A DNA stretch of 64,000 nt from positions 186,001 to 250,000 of the forward strand of contig JAITMD010000006.1 in assembly GCA_031277535.1 (NCBI GenBank), in the 5' to 3' direction. The stretch comes from Flavobacteriaceae bacterium. GTDB taxonomy: Bacteria > Bacteroidota > Bacteroidia > Flavobacteriales > Flavobacteriaceae. The notes below the pieces were generated by a model. That model saw only the letters and a program-made list of their open reading frames with translations. It was not told the DNA's origin and ran no database searches. Each line of letters begins with the position of its first letter. Positions within the stretch are counted from its first letter, which is position 1. This document shows positions 16,764 to 26,437 of this stretch, piece by piece. Position numbers and translations under genes: made by a program.

Positions 16764-18281
16764 TTACACTAAACTATGTCTTGTCATCTCTTCTGGCTGA
16801 GGAACTCCCATCAACTTTAATATTGTTGGAGCCAAATCTCCTAAAACACCATGTTCGATATGTTTTAACTCATGGTCTACTAAAATAATAGGCACCGGAT
16901 TAGTTGTATGTGCTGTATTTGGAGTACCATCTTCATTAATCATTACTTCACAGTTTCCATGATCTGCCAATACAATAGTAGTATAGTTATTTGCGAGAGC
17001 GGTTTCTATAACCTCTTTCACACATTGATCTACTGCTTCACATGCTTTGATTGCAGCTTCCATTACTCCTGTGTGGCCTACCATATCTCCGTTTGCAAAA
17101 TTTAAACAAACAAAGTCAACTTCGCCTTTTTTCAATTCTGGAATTAATGCGTCTTTTAACTCGTAAGCACTCATTTCAGGTTTCAAGTCATAAGTTGCTA
17201 CTTTTGGAGAAGGACACAAAATACGTTGTTCTCCTTCAAATGGCAATTCTCTACCTCCAGAGAAAAAGAAAGTAACGTGTGGATACTTTTCTGTCTCTGC
17301 AATTCGAATTTGCTTTTTACCCACTCTTTCTAACACTTCTCCCAATGTGTTTGTCAAGTTTTCCTTGTCATAAACTACATGAACATTTTTAAATGTGTTG
17401 TCGTAATTCGTCAATGTAACAAAATACAAATCCAACATTTTCATGTCCAAATCAGGGTGGTTTTCTTGTGATAATACATGAGTAAGTTCACGACCGCGAT
17501 CTGTGCGAAAATTGAAGAAAATTACAACGTCGCCTTCTTGAATAGTAGCAACAGGTTGCTCTTGAGCATCAACCATTACAATTGGTTCAATGAATTCGTC
17601 TGTAACATTATTCGCATAACTCGCTTCCACAGTTTGTACGATATTTGTAGACTTATTCCCCAATCCGTTGACTAACAAATGATAAGCCTTAGCAACTCTC
17701 TCCCATCTTTTATCGCGATCCATCGCATAATAACGACCGATCACAGAGGCTAATTGCGCTGTTGAGCCACTTAATTTATTCTCTAATAGTTGTAAATGCT
17801 TTACTCCTGAGTTTGGATCTACGTCACGTCCATCTGTAAAAGCATGAACAAAAACATCTTTTAATCCTGTACCTACAGCAGCATCTATTAATCCATATAA
17901 ATGTTGTTCATGTGAGTGCACTCCTCCATCTGATAAAAGTCCTAAAAAATGAACTTTTTTCTTATTTTCTTTGGCATAGGTAAAAGCTTTTTGAAGCTCT
18001 ACTTCATTTGCTATAGAACCATCTTCTACTGCCATATTTATGCGTACTAAGTCTTGGTAAACAATTCTCCCTGCACCAAGGTTCATATGTCCTACTTCAG
18101 AGTTACCCATCTGACCTTGAGGCAATCCCACATTCAATCCATCTGTTAAAACATATGTATTGGCATAATTTGTGTATAGACTGTCAATAAATGGTGTGTT
18201 GGCGTGCTCTATTGCCGAAACTTTTGGATCTTGAGTTTGTCCCCAACCATCCAGTATCATTAAAATTACTTTTTTATTCAT
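16764..18281 (-). CDS. gpmI: 2,3-bisphosphoglycerate-independent phosphoglycerate mutase
   Basis: 505 residues, the normal length. The enzyme interconverts 3- and 2-phosphoglycerate in glycolysis and gluconeogenesis using two Mn ions. The metal aspartate D11 is in ILDGWG and the phosphoserine S61 in GQMGNSEVGHMNLGAGR. FTDGRDVDPNSG, FFNFRTDR, NFANGDMVGHTG and VLADHGNCE are all present. It has its own promoter box and terminator, with no operon partner. Confidence 0.97.
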   Translation of the reverse strand: MNKKVILMILDGWGQTQDPKVSAIEHANTPFIDSLYTNYANTYVLTDGLNVGLPQGQMGNSEVGHMNLGAGRIVYQDLVRINMAVEDGSIANEVELQKAFTYAKENKKKVHFLGLLSDGGVHSHEQHLYGLIDAAVGTGLKDVFVHAFTDGRDVDPNSGVKHLQLLENKLSGSTAQLASVIGRYYAMDRDKRWERVAKAYHLLVNGLGNKSTNIVQTVEASYANNVTDEFIEPIVMVDAQEQPVATIQEGDVVIFFNFRTDRGRELTHVLSQENHPDLDMKMLDLYFVTLTNYDNTFKNVHVVYDKENLTNTLGEVLERVGKKQIRIAETEKYPHVTFFFSGGRELPFEGEQRILCPSPKVATYDLKPEMSAYELKDALIPELKKGEVDFVCLNFANGDMVGHTGVMEAAIKACEAVDQCVKEVIETALANNYTTIVLADHGNCEVMINEDGTPNTAHTTNPVPIILVDHELKHIEHGVLGDLAPTILKLMGVPQPEEMTRHSLV

Positions 18282-18307
18282 TGCATTTTTTCATAAGTTG
18301 TGCATAA

Positions 18308-18315
18308 CAAAATTA
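18308..18315 (-). promoter_or_regulatory. -7 promoter box for gpmI
   Basis: TAATTTTG on the minus strand, 26 bases before the start codon. Confidence 0.45.
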
Positions 18316-18456
18316 CGCATACTTATTCAAAGATTGAATGTTTATTCGCAAGAATAAGTGGAAAAAAGAAGTAGATAAATCAAAAAAATGTTTGAGTTTA
18401 GAAATGTTTTTATATTTTTACAACTCCCTCATACAACCTTTTAAACTTAAAAACGA

Positions 18457-19200
18457 ATGAATTACAAATATTTATCTATGGCATTTCTTGTATTTGCCAT
18501 TACGAGTGCAAGCGTAAGTAAGAATATAATTGACCTAAATGAAAATGCAAAAATTGAGTATAATGCACCTGATGAAAAGGTTGAAAACAAAGTGATGACA
18601 TTCGAAGAAAAAGCTTTCTCTATTTACAACCAATTAAATCTAAATAATTTTAATGCACCTCCAAAAGACATTTTTGCAAAAGCCTTAAAAGGGTATTACA
18701 AAATGCAAGAGGAAGGAATTATTAAAAATGAAAAACTAACAATCGTGGACTTTAGCGTATCTTCTGCTAAAGAGCGTTTGTGGGTGATTGATATGGCAGC
18801 CAACGAAATAGTGTTACAATCCCTTGTGGCACATGGTAAAAAAACAGGAGAAGAATTTGCTACAAAATTTTCAAATAGAATCGATTCTCATCAAAGTAGT
18901 TTAGGTTTCTATATTACTGGAGAAACATATAATGGAAACAATGGATTTTCAATGCGTTTGGACGGATTAGAAAAAGGAATCAACGACAATGCACGTACAA
19001 GAGCTATTGTAGTGCATGGTGCTGATTATGCTTCGCCAAGACTTATTCAATCTCAAGGAAAAATTGGTCGTAGTTATGGATGTCCTGCAGTACCTGAAAG
19101 CGTAAATGCAAAACTTATCAATTTGATCAAAGACGAGTCTTGCTTGTTTATCTACTATCCAAGTCAAGACTATATGTCAAGATCATCTTTCTTAATTTAA
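18457..19200 (+). CDS. Murein L,D-transpeptidase catalytic domain protein
   Basis: 247 residues. A short hydrophobic N-terminus (about residues 5-22) acts as signal or anchor. The catalytic domain of the YkuD_2 type has H188 in VVHGADY and the nucleophile C209 in RSYGCPAVPES. SHQSSLGFYITGETYNG forms the substrate loop. The family crosslinks or trims peptidoglycan in the periplasm. The gene converges with a second, unrelated L,D-transpeptidase gene, and their ends overlap by nine bases. The protein is not a duplicate of that neighbour, because the folds' signature motifs differ. Confidence 0.9.
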   Translation: MNYKYLSMAFLVFAITSASVSKNIIDLNENAKIEYNAPDEKVENKVMTFEEKAFSIYNQLNLNNFNAPPKDIFAKALKGYYKMQEEGIIKNEKLTIVDFSVSSAKERLWVIDMAANEIVLQSLVAHGKKTGEEFATKFSNRIDSHQSSLGFYITGETYNGNNGFSMRLDGLEKGINDNARTRAIVVHGADYASPRLIQSQGKIGRSYGCPAVPESVNAKLINLIKDESCLFIYYPSQDYMSRSSFLI

Positions 19201-20778
19201 TAAACGTTTATATAAATTATCGTCATATTCATACAAATCATTAATGTATGTGATTTGTCCTTTCTTATCGATTTGCATTGTCCAATAAAGCTGATGTATT
19301 TCGATAGGAACCTTTGACGTACCATAGTTACTTGTTTTCTCTGAATCAAGAACTTCTTTTACCTTTTCTTTTGAAAGATTTGTCTCTTCAATATCAAAAA
19401 CAAATTGCGCTAAATCAAAAGGATTCTGTACACGTACACATCCTGAACTTAAAGCACGTTGATTTTTATCAAAGCCCCATTTACTTGGTGTATCATGTAA
19501 ATAAACTGCATGATTGTTATTAAACATAAATTTAATACGCCCTAAAGTGTTGCCCACACCTCCTTTTTGTACATAACGATATGATGTTCCTTTATCTGCA
19601 TTCCAATTTGCAGGTTCTACTACTTTTCCGGCACTATTATAAATCGTGAAATTACGACTTGCGAAATACCCTAAGTTAGATTTTGCACTTGGAATTAAAT
19701 CATTCTTCATAATTGTCGGTGGTACAGTCCAAGTAGGATTAATAACTACTGTTGTCAATTTAGAAGACAAAATAGGTGTTTTGCGCTCTGTTTTACCTAC
19801 TACAATTTTAAGTTTCTGAATTGTATCGTTATTTGAAACTGCTACTAAATGAAAATCTGGAATATTTATTAAAATATAGTGTTCTCCAAACTCTCTTGGA
19901 AACCAACGCCAACGTTCTAAATTAACCATTAACTTCTTTTTGATTAATTCTTCTTCTGCCAAAATAGTTTGTTTTGTTTTGTCGTCTAAATAACCACTTG
20001 GTGTCAGTTTATTATTCGCTTGATACTTTTTTACACCAGCTGCTATGGCTGTGTTATAAGTAACATCAGAAGTATCAACATCTTTCAAATAGTTCAAGAA
20101 ACTTAAATGCTTTTTTACAGCAACAATGCTTAATAAGGTATCGTTTAACTTAGTTCCTTTAAACACTTTTAAAGTATCTTGTTCTAAAGCATACAATCCT
20201 TCCATTTTAGTGCGATACTTTGTGTACATATCCTGTTTTGGACGAATGCTATCAAACGAATTAGCAATTGCTTCATTTGATAATGCTAATAACATAGTAG
20301 AACTTGGGTTTAATTCTTTTCTGTCGATATCCCAATCATTATATAAACGGCGCGCATTTAGCATACCATTTAATAGATGATCTATTGCTTTGGTATAAGC
20401 ATTAGAGAAATAAACATCTGCTTTTACTTTGTCTTCATTAGACAATGTTTCATAGCGCTTGTGATAACCTTCGATAATATCAATATTATATTTTGCAATG
20501 CCCAAACCGTCATATTGCAAGCTATAAATAGCATCAACCAATTGTTTTCGGTTAGTAGCAGAAGCCCATCCTAATTTGTATTCATTCTTTTCGTAGAAGC
20601 TTTTTACTTCGTCAGAGGCATTTCTCAATTGCAAGGTATCCACTACTATTGCAGGTGTGGTATCTAATGCATTAACGTCTACTGAGTCGTCGTATATAAT
20701 TTGCATTGCTTGCTTGCCAAAATTATTACAACTGTATAATAGTGAACTCATTAAAATGCAGACAAATAAATATTTCAT
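19192..20778 (-). CDS. L,D-transpeptidase lipoprotein (YcbB/LdtD type)
   Basis: 528 residues. The N-terminus, MSSLLYSCNN, has a lipobox with Cys at about residue 17. A helical scaffold runs to about residue 250, then a peptidoglycan-binding segment (GVKKYQANNKLTPSGYLDDKTKQ). The YkuD domain follows: VVGKTERKTPILSSK, VINPTWTVPPTI, the HDTP histidine and the SSGCVRVQNP nucleophile cysteine near residue 450. These enzymes form 3-3 crosslinks in peptidoglycan. Length and layout match the large YcbB-like class. The gene is transcribed towards the smaller transpeptidase. Confidence 0.92.
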   Translation of the reverse strand: MKYLFVCILMSSLLYSCNNFGKQAMQIIYDDSVDVNALDTTPAIVVDTLQLRNASDEVKSFYEKNEYKLGWASATNRKQLVDAIYSLQYDGLGIAKYNIDIIEGYHKRYETLSNEDKVKADVYFSNAYTKAIDHLLNGMLNARRLYNDWDIDRKELNPSSTMLLALSNEAIANSFDSIRPKQDMYTKYRTKMEGLYALEQDTLKVFKGTKLNDTLLSIVAVKKHLSFLNYLKDVDTSDVTYNTAIAAGVKKYQANNKLTPSGYLDDKTKQTILAEEELIKKKLMVNLERWRWFPREFGEHYILINIPDFHLVAVSNNDTIQKLKIVVGKTERKTPILSSKLTTVVINPTWTVPPTIMKNDLIPSAKSNLGYFASRNFTIYNSAGKVVEPANWNADKGTSYRYVQKGGVGNTLGRIKFMFNNNHAVYLHDTPSKWGFDKNQRALSSGCVRVQNPFDLAQFVFDIEETNLSKEKVKEVLDSEKTSNYGTSKVPIEIHQLYWTMQIDKKGQITYINDLYEYDDNLYKRLLN

Positions 20779-21041
20779 AGTAATTTATATATTATGCGAA
20801 AATACTAAAATTCATTCACATTTCATTTTAATTTATTTCACATTTTAAACTCTTTTATCCTAAAACTAAGATAAAAAAATCTATATAAATAAACCAATCG
20901 GACTATGCAAAATAATAAAACCGGACTACCAATTCCTATCAAACAAATAATAATTTTGCATCGTAAAACAAATGATATAGGTAACTTATAAATAGATTTT
21001 CTAACTTATAGAGTACTTGTATTTAAACTGTAAACCTTACT

Positions 21042-22913
21042 ATGAAGAAAAACATCATTCTTCCTTTAGCATTACTTGCCTGCCTAACCACTCAAGCACA
21101 AGAAAACAAGAAACAAGAACAGGATACTACAATTGAAGAAATTGTAATATACAATCAACGACTGCAATTGCCAAGCTCTTTAAAAAATAGAAATATAACT
21201 ATTCTATCACAAGAACAAATCAAGCAATTACCTGTTAAATCGCTAAATGAGTTATTAACTTATGTGGCAGGGGTTGATATTAGACAACGAGGGCCATTTG
21301 GTACTCAAGCAGATTTAAGCATTGATGGGGGAAGTTTTGAGCAGAATTTACTATTGTTAAATGGTCAAAAAATAACAGATCCTCAAACAGGACACAATGC
21401 TTTAAATGTACCTGTTCCGATAGAAGCTATTGAACGCATTGAAATATTGAGAGGTCCTTCTGCTCGACTGTATGGAGTAAATAGCTTGACAGGAGTGGTA
21501 AATATTGTAACTAAAAACCCTCAAAAAGATGGTGTGTTTGCACATACCTATATTGGTTCGAGCTTTAAAAAAGATACAGAAGGAGATCATGGAGAATTGT
21601 ATAATAACAGAGGTGTACAAGTAGGTGGTACTTTAGTTAAAGAGAAACACAACCATATGTTGTTTGGTAGTCATGACTCTGGTAATGGTACAAGATATAA
21701 TACAGCTTATCACAACAACAAACTATTTTACCAAGGGAACTATATTCCAAATGAAAAAAACACTCTTATGGTATTAGGAGGTTTGGCAAGAAGTTCTTTT
21801 GGTGCCAATGGATTCTATGCTGCTCCTGGAGACAAAGAATCTAAAGAAATTGTAAGTACAAGTATGTTGAATATTAATTCAAGACACTTAATTAATGAGC
21901 GTTTTACTTTACTTCCAAGCATTGCTTATAGGTATAATTTTGACGATTATCAATACTACAGACACAAATTAGATGTTGCCAGAAGTAGACATTACTCTCA
22001 TTCGATTACATCTAATGTGAGAGGAGAGTATTTGGCTGACTTTGCGAAAATTTCTTTTGGTGGGGAAATGCGTTATGAAGAAATAAACTCTACCAATATT
22101 GGAAATCACAGTAAAAGCAATTACGGATTATTTGCAGAATTACAACGTGAGTTTTTTGATGCTTTAGATATTAATATTGGGACTTACGCGAATTACAATA
22201 CGAAATATGGATGGCAGTTTTTCCCAGGTATTGACGCGAGCTATGCTATCAATACCAATTGGAAAGCAATATTTAATGCAGGAACAAGTAGCCGTATTCC
22301 TTCTTTTACAGATTTATACTTAGACCAACGTCCTGGAAATATTGGAAATCCAGATTTGTTAGCAGAAACTGCTTATCAAGTAGAATTGGGAACAAAATAC
22401 ATAGACAGTAAGTGGAATTTAGAAGCGTTTGCCTTCTATCGCAACATCGATGATTTTATCGATTGGGTTCGTGTAGATAAAACAGTTCCATACCAACCGT
22501 ACAATGCCTCAAAAAACAAAACAAAAGGTTTTAATGCTTCTGCTAAATATCGCATTGGTAAAGCTACAACTCATTGGAATATTGGGTTAGCATATACTTA
22601 TTTAGATCCAAAAATAGAAAATAAAGCAGAGAATAAAACATCTAAATATACCATTGAAAGTCTAAGACATCAACTGGTAGGAACTGTAAACTATACGCAT
22701 AATAATTTAAGTGCTACGCTTTCTAATCGCTACAGCGAACGCCTAACGTATAAAAGTTATTGGATACAGGACGTAAGAGTAAACTACAATGTAAAACAAT
22801 ATAGTATCTATTTAGATGCACAAAATATATTTAATACTACCTATATAGAAGCTGGTGCAGTACCAATGCCTGGTAGATGGTTTACAATTGGATTAAAATA
22901 CAACGGATTGTAA
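21042..22913 (+). CDS. TonB-dependent outer membrane receptor
   Basis: 623 residues. A signal peptide ends ACLTTQAQ near residue 20. The plug runs from about residue 45 to 155 (QEQIKQLPVKSLNELLTYVAGVDIRQRG, then RIEILRGPSARLYGVNSLTGVVNIVTK). The barrel then continues to a C-terminal aromatic strand (RWFTIGLKYNGL). There is no CarboxypepD_reg domain and no SusD partner, so it belongs to the short, BtuB/siderophore-like class, not the SusC class. The ligand is unknown: no metabolic genes lie beside it, and no cobalamin riboswitch is evident upstream. Confidence 0.93.
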   Translation: MKKNIILPLALLACLTTQAQENKKQEQDTTIEEIVIYNQRLQLPSSLKNRNITILSQEQIKQLPVKSLNELLTYVAGVDIRQRGPFGTQADLSIDGGSFEQNLLLLNGQKITDPQTGHNALNVPVPIEAIERIEILRGPSARLYGVNSLTGVVNIVTKNPQKDGVFAHTYIGSSFKKDTEGDHGELYNNRGVQVGGTLVKEKHNHMLFGSHDSGNGTRYNTAYHNNKLFYQGNYIPNEKNTLMVLGGLARSSFGANGFYAAPGDKESKEIVSTSMLNINSRHLINERFTLLPSIAYRYNFDDYQYYRHKLDVARSRHYSHSITSNVRGEYLADFAKISFGGEMRYEEINSTNIGNHSKSNYGLFAELQREFFDALDINIGTYANYNTKYGWQFFPGIDASYAINTNWKAIFNAGTSSRIPSFTDLYLDQRPGNIGNPDLLAETAYQVELGTKYIDSKWNLEAFAFYRNIDDFIDWVRVDKTVPYQPYNASKNKTKGFNASAKYRIGKATTHWNIGLAYTYLDPKIENKAENKTSKYTIESLRHQLVGTVNYTHNNLSATLSNRYSERLTYKSYWIQDVRVNYNVKQYSIYLDAQNIFNTTYIEAGAVPMPGRWFTIGLKYNGL

Positions 22914-22927
22914 TCAACAATCATATA

Positions 22928-22968
22928 AACAACAAGAGGGAAAACAAATTGTTTTCCCTCTTGTTGTT
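22928..22968. terminator. Long-stem terminator between convergent genes
   Basis: An 18-base perfect stem, AACAACAAGAGGGAAAAC with its complement, closes on a five-base loop. It lacks a long T-run but ends both convergent genes, and its end meets the stop codon of the next gene. Confidence 0.75.
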
Positions 22969-23633
22969 TAATCACTTATTTTTTCTCCTCTTTTGTTTAT
23001 GATAAAGCTTTTGAAACGCAATTCTACATGTGCCTCCCCATCTTCAAAGTTGCTTGCGTAATCAAATTGAAAAGGAATAATTACCTTTCCTTTTGTATTA
23101 ATATATCCAAATAGTTGATTTTTTGAAGCTAATGCTAATCCTTCAGAAAAAGCTCCAACAAATTCATATTGTGCAGGAATAATCTTTTCTCCTTTTGTAT
23201 TAAAGAACCCCCACATTCCATTCTCGTAGAAAGCAATCATGTGTTCACTACTTGTTTGCAACTCTACATAACTATAAGGTATTAATATCTCTCCTTTCAT
23301 ATCAATAGCTCCTTGGAAATCATCGTAGGAAACAATAGAAACACCATCTACAAATGATTCTATTTGATGAAATAGAGGTTCTATTACTACTTCTCCTTTT
23401 TTATTTTTTATACCAAACAATGCTAATTCAGCATCTTGGAACCAACGCAAATTATTGGCAAACTTAAAGTCTGGGTCATTCTTTAGATCAATAAATATTG
23501 TATCTGTTTTTACCAAACCATCAAGGTATAATTCTTCTATCTGTTTACCTGGTGTACTACTACACTTTTCAAAAGCAAAAACAGAGCCGCAATTCAGTGC
23601 AACAAGAGCACCTATTGCTATAATCTTTCTCAT
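22968..23633 (-). CDS. WG-repeat secreted protein
   Basis: 221 residues with a signal peptide cleaved after SVFAF-like sequence at about residue 20. From residue 70 there are four repeats of the WG type: FGIKNKKGEVVIEPLF, GAIDMKGEILIPYSY, WGFFNTKGEKIIPAQYEF and FGYINTKGKVIIPFQFDYA. The repeats form beta-propeller-like surfaces in this broad Bacteroidota family and are of unknown function. It converges with the TonB-dependent receptor gene. A -7 box lies 35 bases upstream of the start. Confidence 0.85.
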   Translation of the reverse strand: MRKIIAIGALVALNCGSVFAFEKCSSTPGKQIEELYLDGLVKTDTIFIDLKNDPDFKFANNLRWFQDAELALFGIKNKKGEVVIEPLFHQIESFVDGVSIVSYDDFQGAIDMKGEILIPYSYVELQTSSEHMIAFYENGMWGFFNTKGEKIIPAQYEFVGAFSEGLALASKNQLFGYINTKGKVIIPFQFDYASNFEDGEAHVELRFKSFIINKRGEKISD

Positions 23634-23668
23634 TACTATCTTTAGATATAAATACTTTATTACAACTG

Positions 23669-23676
23669 CAAAAATA
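23669..23676 (-). promoter_or_regulatory. -7 promoter box for WG-repeat gene
   Basis: TATTTTTG on the minus strand, 35 bases before the start codon. Confidence 0.4.
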
Positions 23677-23710
23677 ACTACTTTATAGAAATATTTTACA
23701 AAACTACTTA

Positions 23711-24457
23711 CTATTTCTTAAAAATAGTTGTAGCCCCTGCTTGTGCTTTTGGAAATATTGTAACGTCCGCTATTTGAACGTGTTCTGGTGCATTAACAAT
23801 ATAGGCAATTGTATTAGCTATATCATCAGCAACTAAAGGTTCGTAGCCTGCATATACATTTGCTGCTTTGGTTTGATCTCCTTTAAAGCGAACTAAAGAG
23901 AATTCTGTTTCTACTGCCCCTGGAGCTATGTTAGTAACTTTGACACCACTTGATACTAAATCAAGACGTAAACCTTTTGAAATAGCCTCTACTGCTGCCT
24001 TAGAAGCACAGTACATTGTACCATTCATATAGGTCTCTTTTCCTGCTATTGACGACAAGTTAACAATATGTCCTTTTCCTGAAGACAACATAAATGGTAA
24101 AACAGCTTTGGTAACATACATTAATCCTTTGACATTAATATCGATCATTGCTTCCATATCTGCTAAATCTGCCTCTTGAAAAGTAGCTAATCCATGAGCA
24201 TTACCAGCATTATTGACCAATACATCAATTGTTTTCCATTCTTCTGGTAAAGAATTAATAGCGTTATAAACATCCTCTCTGTTACACACATCAAATACAA
24301 GTGTATATACTTGTGTAATTTGTTCTAATTCTTTTTTTACTTGTTCTAACTTGTCAGAACGACGTCCACAAAGAATTAAACGATGATTTGAAGCCAAACT
24401 TTGTGCTGTTGCTTTTCCGATTCCAGAAGTTGCACCTGTGATAAAAACTGTTTTCAT
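23711..24457 (-). CDS. SDR family NAD(P)-dependent oxidoreductase (YdfG-like)
   Basis: 248 residues from the ATG. The nucleotide motif TGATSGIGKAT is at residues 6-16, NAGNAHG near 85, and the catalytic YCASK near 150, preceded by the serine in HIVNLSSIAG. GAVETEFS follows. Members of this clade reduce 3-hydroxy acids such as serine or malonic semialdehyde, so a cytoplasmic dehydrogenase is secure but the substrate is not. The longer frame starts at a TTG inside a -7 box (24512-24519), so the internal ATG is preferred. Confidence 0.92.
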   Translation of the reverse strand: MKTVFITGATSGIGKATAQSLASNHRLILCGRRSDKLEQVKKELEQITQVYTLVFDVCNREDVYNAINSLPEEWKTIDVLVNNAGNAHGLATFQEADLADMEAMIDINVKGLMYVTKAVLPFMLSSGKGHIVNLSSIAGKETYMNGTMYCASKAAVEAISKGLRLDLVSSGVKVTNIAPGAVETEFSLVRFKGDQTKAANVYAGYEPLVADDIANTIAYIVNAPEHVQIADVTIFPKAQAGATTIFKK

Positions 24458-24511
24458 TTTAGTGTATTGTGTTGTATTCTCAAAATAGCTAATCTTGCTA
24501 AATTTTATACT

Positions 24512-24519
24512 CAAAGGTA
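24512..24519 (-). promoter_or_regulatory. -7 promoter box for SDR gene
   Basis: TACCTTTG on the minus strand, 54 bases before the ATG. Confidence 0.4.
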
Positions 24520-24668
24520 GATAAAAATAGGTATTAGAAAAGTAGTTTTTTCGCTCTTTATACTAATGCTCTATTTCGCTCTTTTGGTTCCTTTTTCAAC
24601 TCACTAAATTTGTAGTAAAGCATCTATATTACGCACCTATTTTTTGCTATAAGCTTTTCTCTATAAGA

Positions 24669-25238
24669 TTATTTTAAAACTAATTGGAACTTTGTTAACA
24701 AACCTGCCAGACCATCTTTTGAAAAAATAGCTTTCGTTATTTTTGTACTACTTGGATCAATATCATAATTGTAACTGGTATAGAAGTCTGCTTTTTCTGC
24801 GTTTGCTTTTGCAAATACTGCACGATACAAATTACAATTATCAAACATTGCCATTGTTAAATCAGCTTCCATGAAGTCGGCGCTAATTAAACTACAATTA
24901 CTAAAGACTTGACGTTTTAATTTTAATCCATAAAATTGAGTAAATTCCAAGTTGCAATCTGTAAATGTAAATTCAAATATAGTCTGATCTATCATTGCAA
25001 AATTAACTCTTGTAAAATTACATGTATGAAAATTACAACTGCGTAATCCAACATAACCTATTTGAGCATCCTTAAAATTGCAATTACGAAACTCGCATTC
25101 GATAAATAAAGTAGATAGAAAAGAACAATTGGTAAAATCACAATTAGTAAAAACACAATTCTCAAATTCTTTAAATGAGATCCCATTTTGTGGATACACA
25201 AGATCGGTAAACTTTTGGTCGTATATAAATTCAGCCAC
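24669..25238 (-). CDS. Pentapeptide-repeat protein
   Basis: 189 residues. Repeats of the A(D/N)LXX type run almost throughout, in a cysteine-rich form: NCVFTNCDFTNCSF, ECEFRNCNFKDA, SCNFHTCNFTRVNF, NCSLISADFMEADL, NCNLYRAVFAKANAEKADF. Such proteins form a right-handed quadrilateral beta helix. Some (Qnr, McbG) protect gyrase, but this is shorter than Qnr and nothing here shows that role. The start is GTG; there is no early ATG. It follows the terminator of the gene upstream, so it needs its own promoter, and none is clear. Confidence 0.88.
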   Translation of the reverse strand: MAEFIYDQKFTDLVYPQNGISFKEFENCVFTNCDFTNCSFLSTLFIECEFRNCNFKDAQIGYVGLRSCNFHTCNFTRVNFAMIDQTIFEFTFTDCNLEFTQFYGLKLKRQVFSNCSLISADFMEADLTMAMFDNCNLYRAVFAKANAEKADFYTSYNYDIDPSSTKITKAIFSKDGLAGLLTKFQLVLK

Positions 25239-25252
25239 GTTTTATAAGGTTT

Positions 25253-25280
25253 AAAAAAACCGATTGCATACAATCGGTTT
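25253..25280 (-). terminator. Terminator of ygiB/ygiC-like operon
   Basis: AAACCGATTG pairs with CAATCGGTTT around CATA. The T-run is on the minus strand. Confidence 0.88.
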
Positions 25281-25286
25281 AGTGTA

Positions 25287-26432
25287 TTATTCAATGATAT
25301 GAGGTACAAACCTACTTTTATCTGTTGTAATCATTTTATCACTCTCGCGAAAAGTAATTCCACAAGGTTCTTGTCCTATTACCCAACTACCTATAACAGA
25401 AAACCCTGTGTCTTCTTTATGTAATTGTGCTAATTCTTGGCAAATATATCCTTCTTCTCCATATTCTCCAGCTGTTGCTTCTACAATTTTACCTGCTTTA
25501 TACACTGTCACATTAGCTCCTTCTCTTGACAAAAGAGGTTTCTTTACATAGTCAACCATCTCTTTGGGTTCCTCAAAATATGTTTCTAACAATAAAGGAT
25601 GATTAGGAAACAACTTCCAAAGTATAGCCATTATAGCTTTATTGGATAAAATCATCTTCCACGATGGTTCAATCCAATTTGCTTGTACCATATCATTAGG
25701 AATATGCAATGCAAACTGTTCATAAACCAACCACTCCCAAGGATACAATTTAAACAAATCAGTTATAGGTTCTTCTTCTAAATCTGTAAAGTTCTCTCCA
25801 TTCCAACCAATGTCATCAATATAAATCAATTTAGTATTAATTCCTGCTTGAATTGCACAGTCTCTTATGTATTCAATATTTGTCAAGTCTTCTAACGTTT
25901 CGCGCATGCATGAAAAGTGCAAAACATTGCCTTTTAAATAAGGGTGAATATCCTTCCAACTTTGAATTAATCGATCATGAACAGAATTAAACTGATCTAC
26001 TGCAGTTCCAAAATAGTTCTCCATCCACATCCATTGCACTACACCTGTTTCATACAAAGAAGTAGGGGTATCTGCATTAAATTCTAATACTTTTAGCTGC
26101 TTTTTTCTTTCATCATAAGCAAAATCAAAACGACCGTATAAACTTGGAACATCATTTTCCCATGATTGTTCTATATGCTGTTGAATAAATAAAGGAATCT
26201 GAAACTGATCATAAAGCTTATTTGTAATAACAAATTCTACCGCTTGAAGACACATATCCCACAGATCAGAAGTCGCTCGATAAATTTCATCTGCAAAAGA
26301 TTCAGATATACTATAATAGTAGTCTTCTACCCAATAGGTTCTATTATTTTCATCTGTATGATATCCAAATCCATTTTTCTCTAAACGATCTTTCCAATTA
26401 ATATCTGGTGTAATTTTTTTTAACTGCATCAT
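25287..26432 (-). CDS. Glutathionylspermidine synthase-like ATP-grasp protein (YgiC type)
   Basis: 381 residues. The N-terminal substrate part includes YWVEDYYYSIS, FDFAYDERKKQLKVLEFNADTPTSLYETGVVQW and IDDIGW. The C-terminal ATP-grasp part includes VKKPLLSREGANV and a closing IGSWVIGQEPCGITFRESD. This is the preATP-grasp family of the glutathionylspermidine synthetase C-domain (YgiC/YjfC). It lacks the amidase half and probably forms an amide bond between a peptide and an amine. The natural substrate is not known. It overlaps nothing and lies five bases downstream of a YgiB-like lipoprotein gene. Confidence 0.9.
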   Translation of the reverse strand: MMQLKKITPDINWKDRLEKNGFGYHTDENNRTYWVEDYYYSISESFADEIYRATSDLWDMCLQAVEFVITNKLYDQFQIPLFIQQHIEQSWENDVPSLYGRFDFAYDERKKQLKVLEFNADTPTSLYETGVVQWMWMENYFGTAVDQFNSVHDRLIQSWKDIHPYLKGNVLHFSCMRETLEDLTNIEYIRDCAIQAGINTKLIYIDDIGWNGENFTDLEEEPITDLFKLYPWEWLVYEQFALHIPNDMVQANWIEPSWKMILSNKAIMAILWKLFPNHPLLLETYFEEPKEMVDYVKKPLLSREGANVTVYKAGKIVEATAGEYGEEGYICQELAQLHKEDTGFSVIGSWVIGQEPCGITFRESDKMITTDKSRFVPHIIE

Positions 26433-26437
26433 ATTAA

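Noticed and set aside
20779..21041. Cobalamin riboswitch before the TonB-dependent receptor
   Set aside because: I could not find the conserved B12-box words, and a lone TAATTTTG box there is too far from the gene to be decisive.
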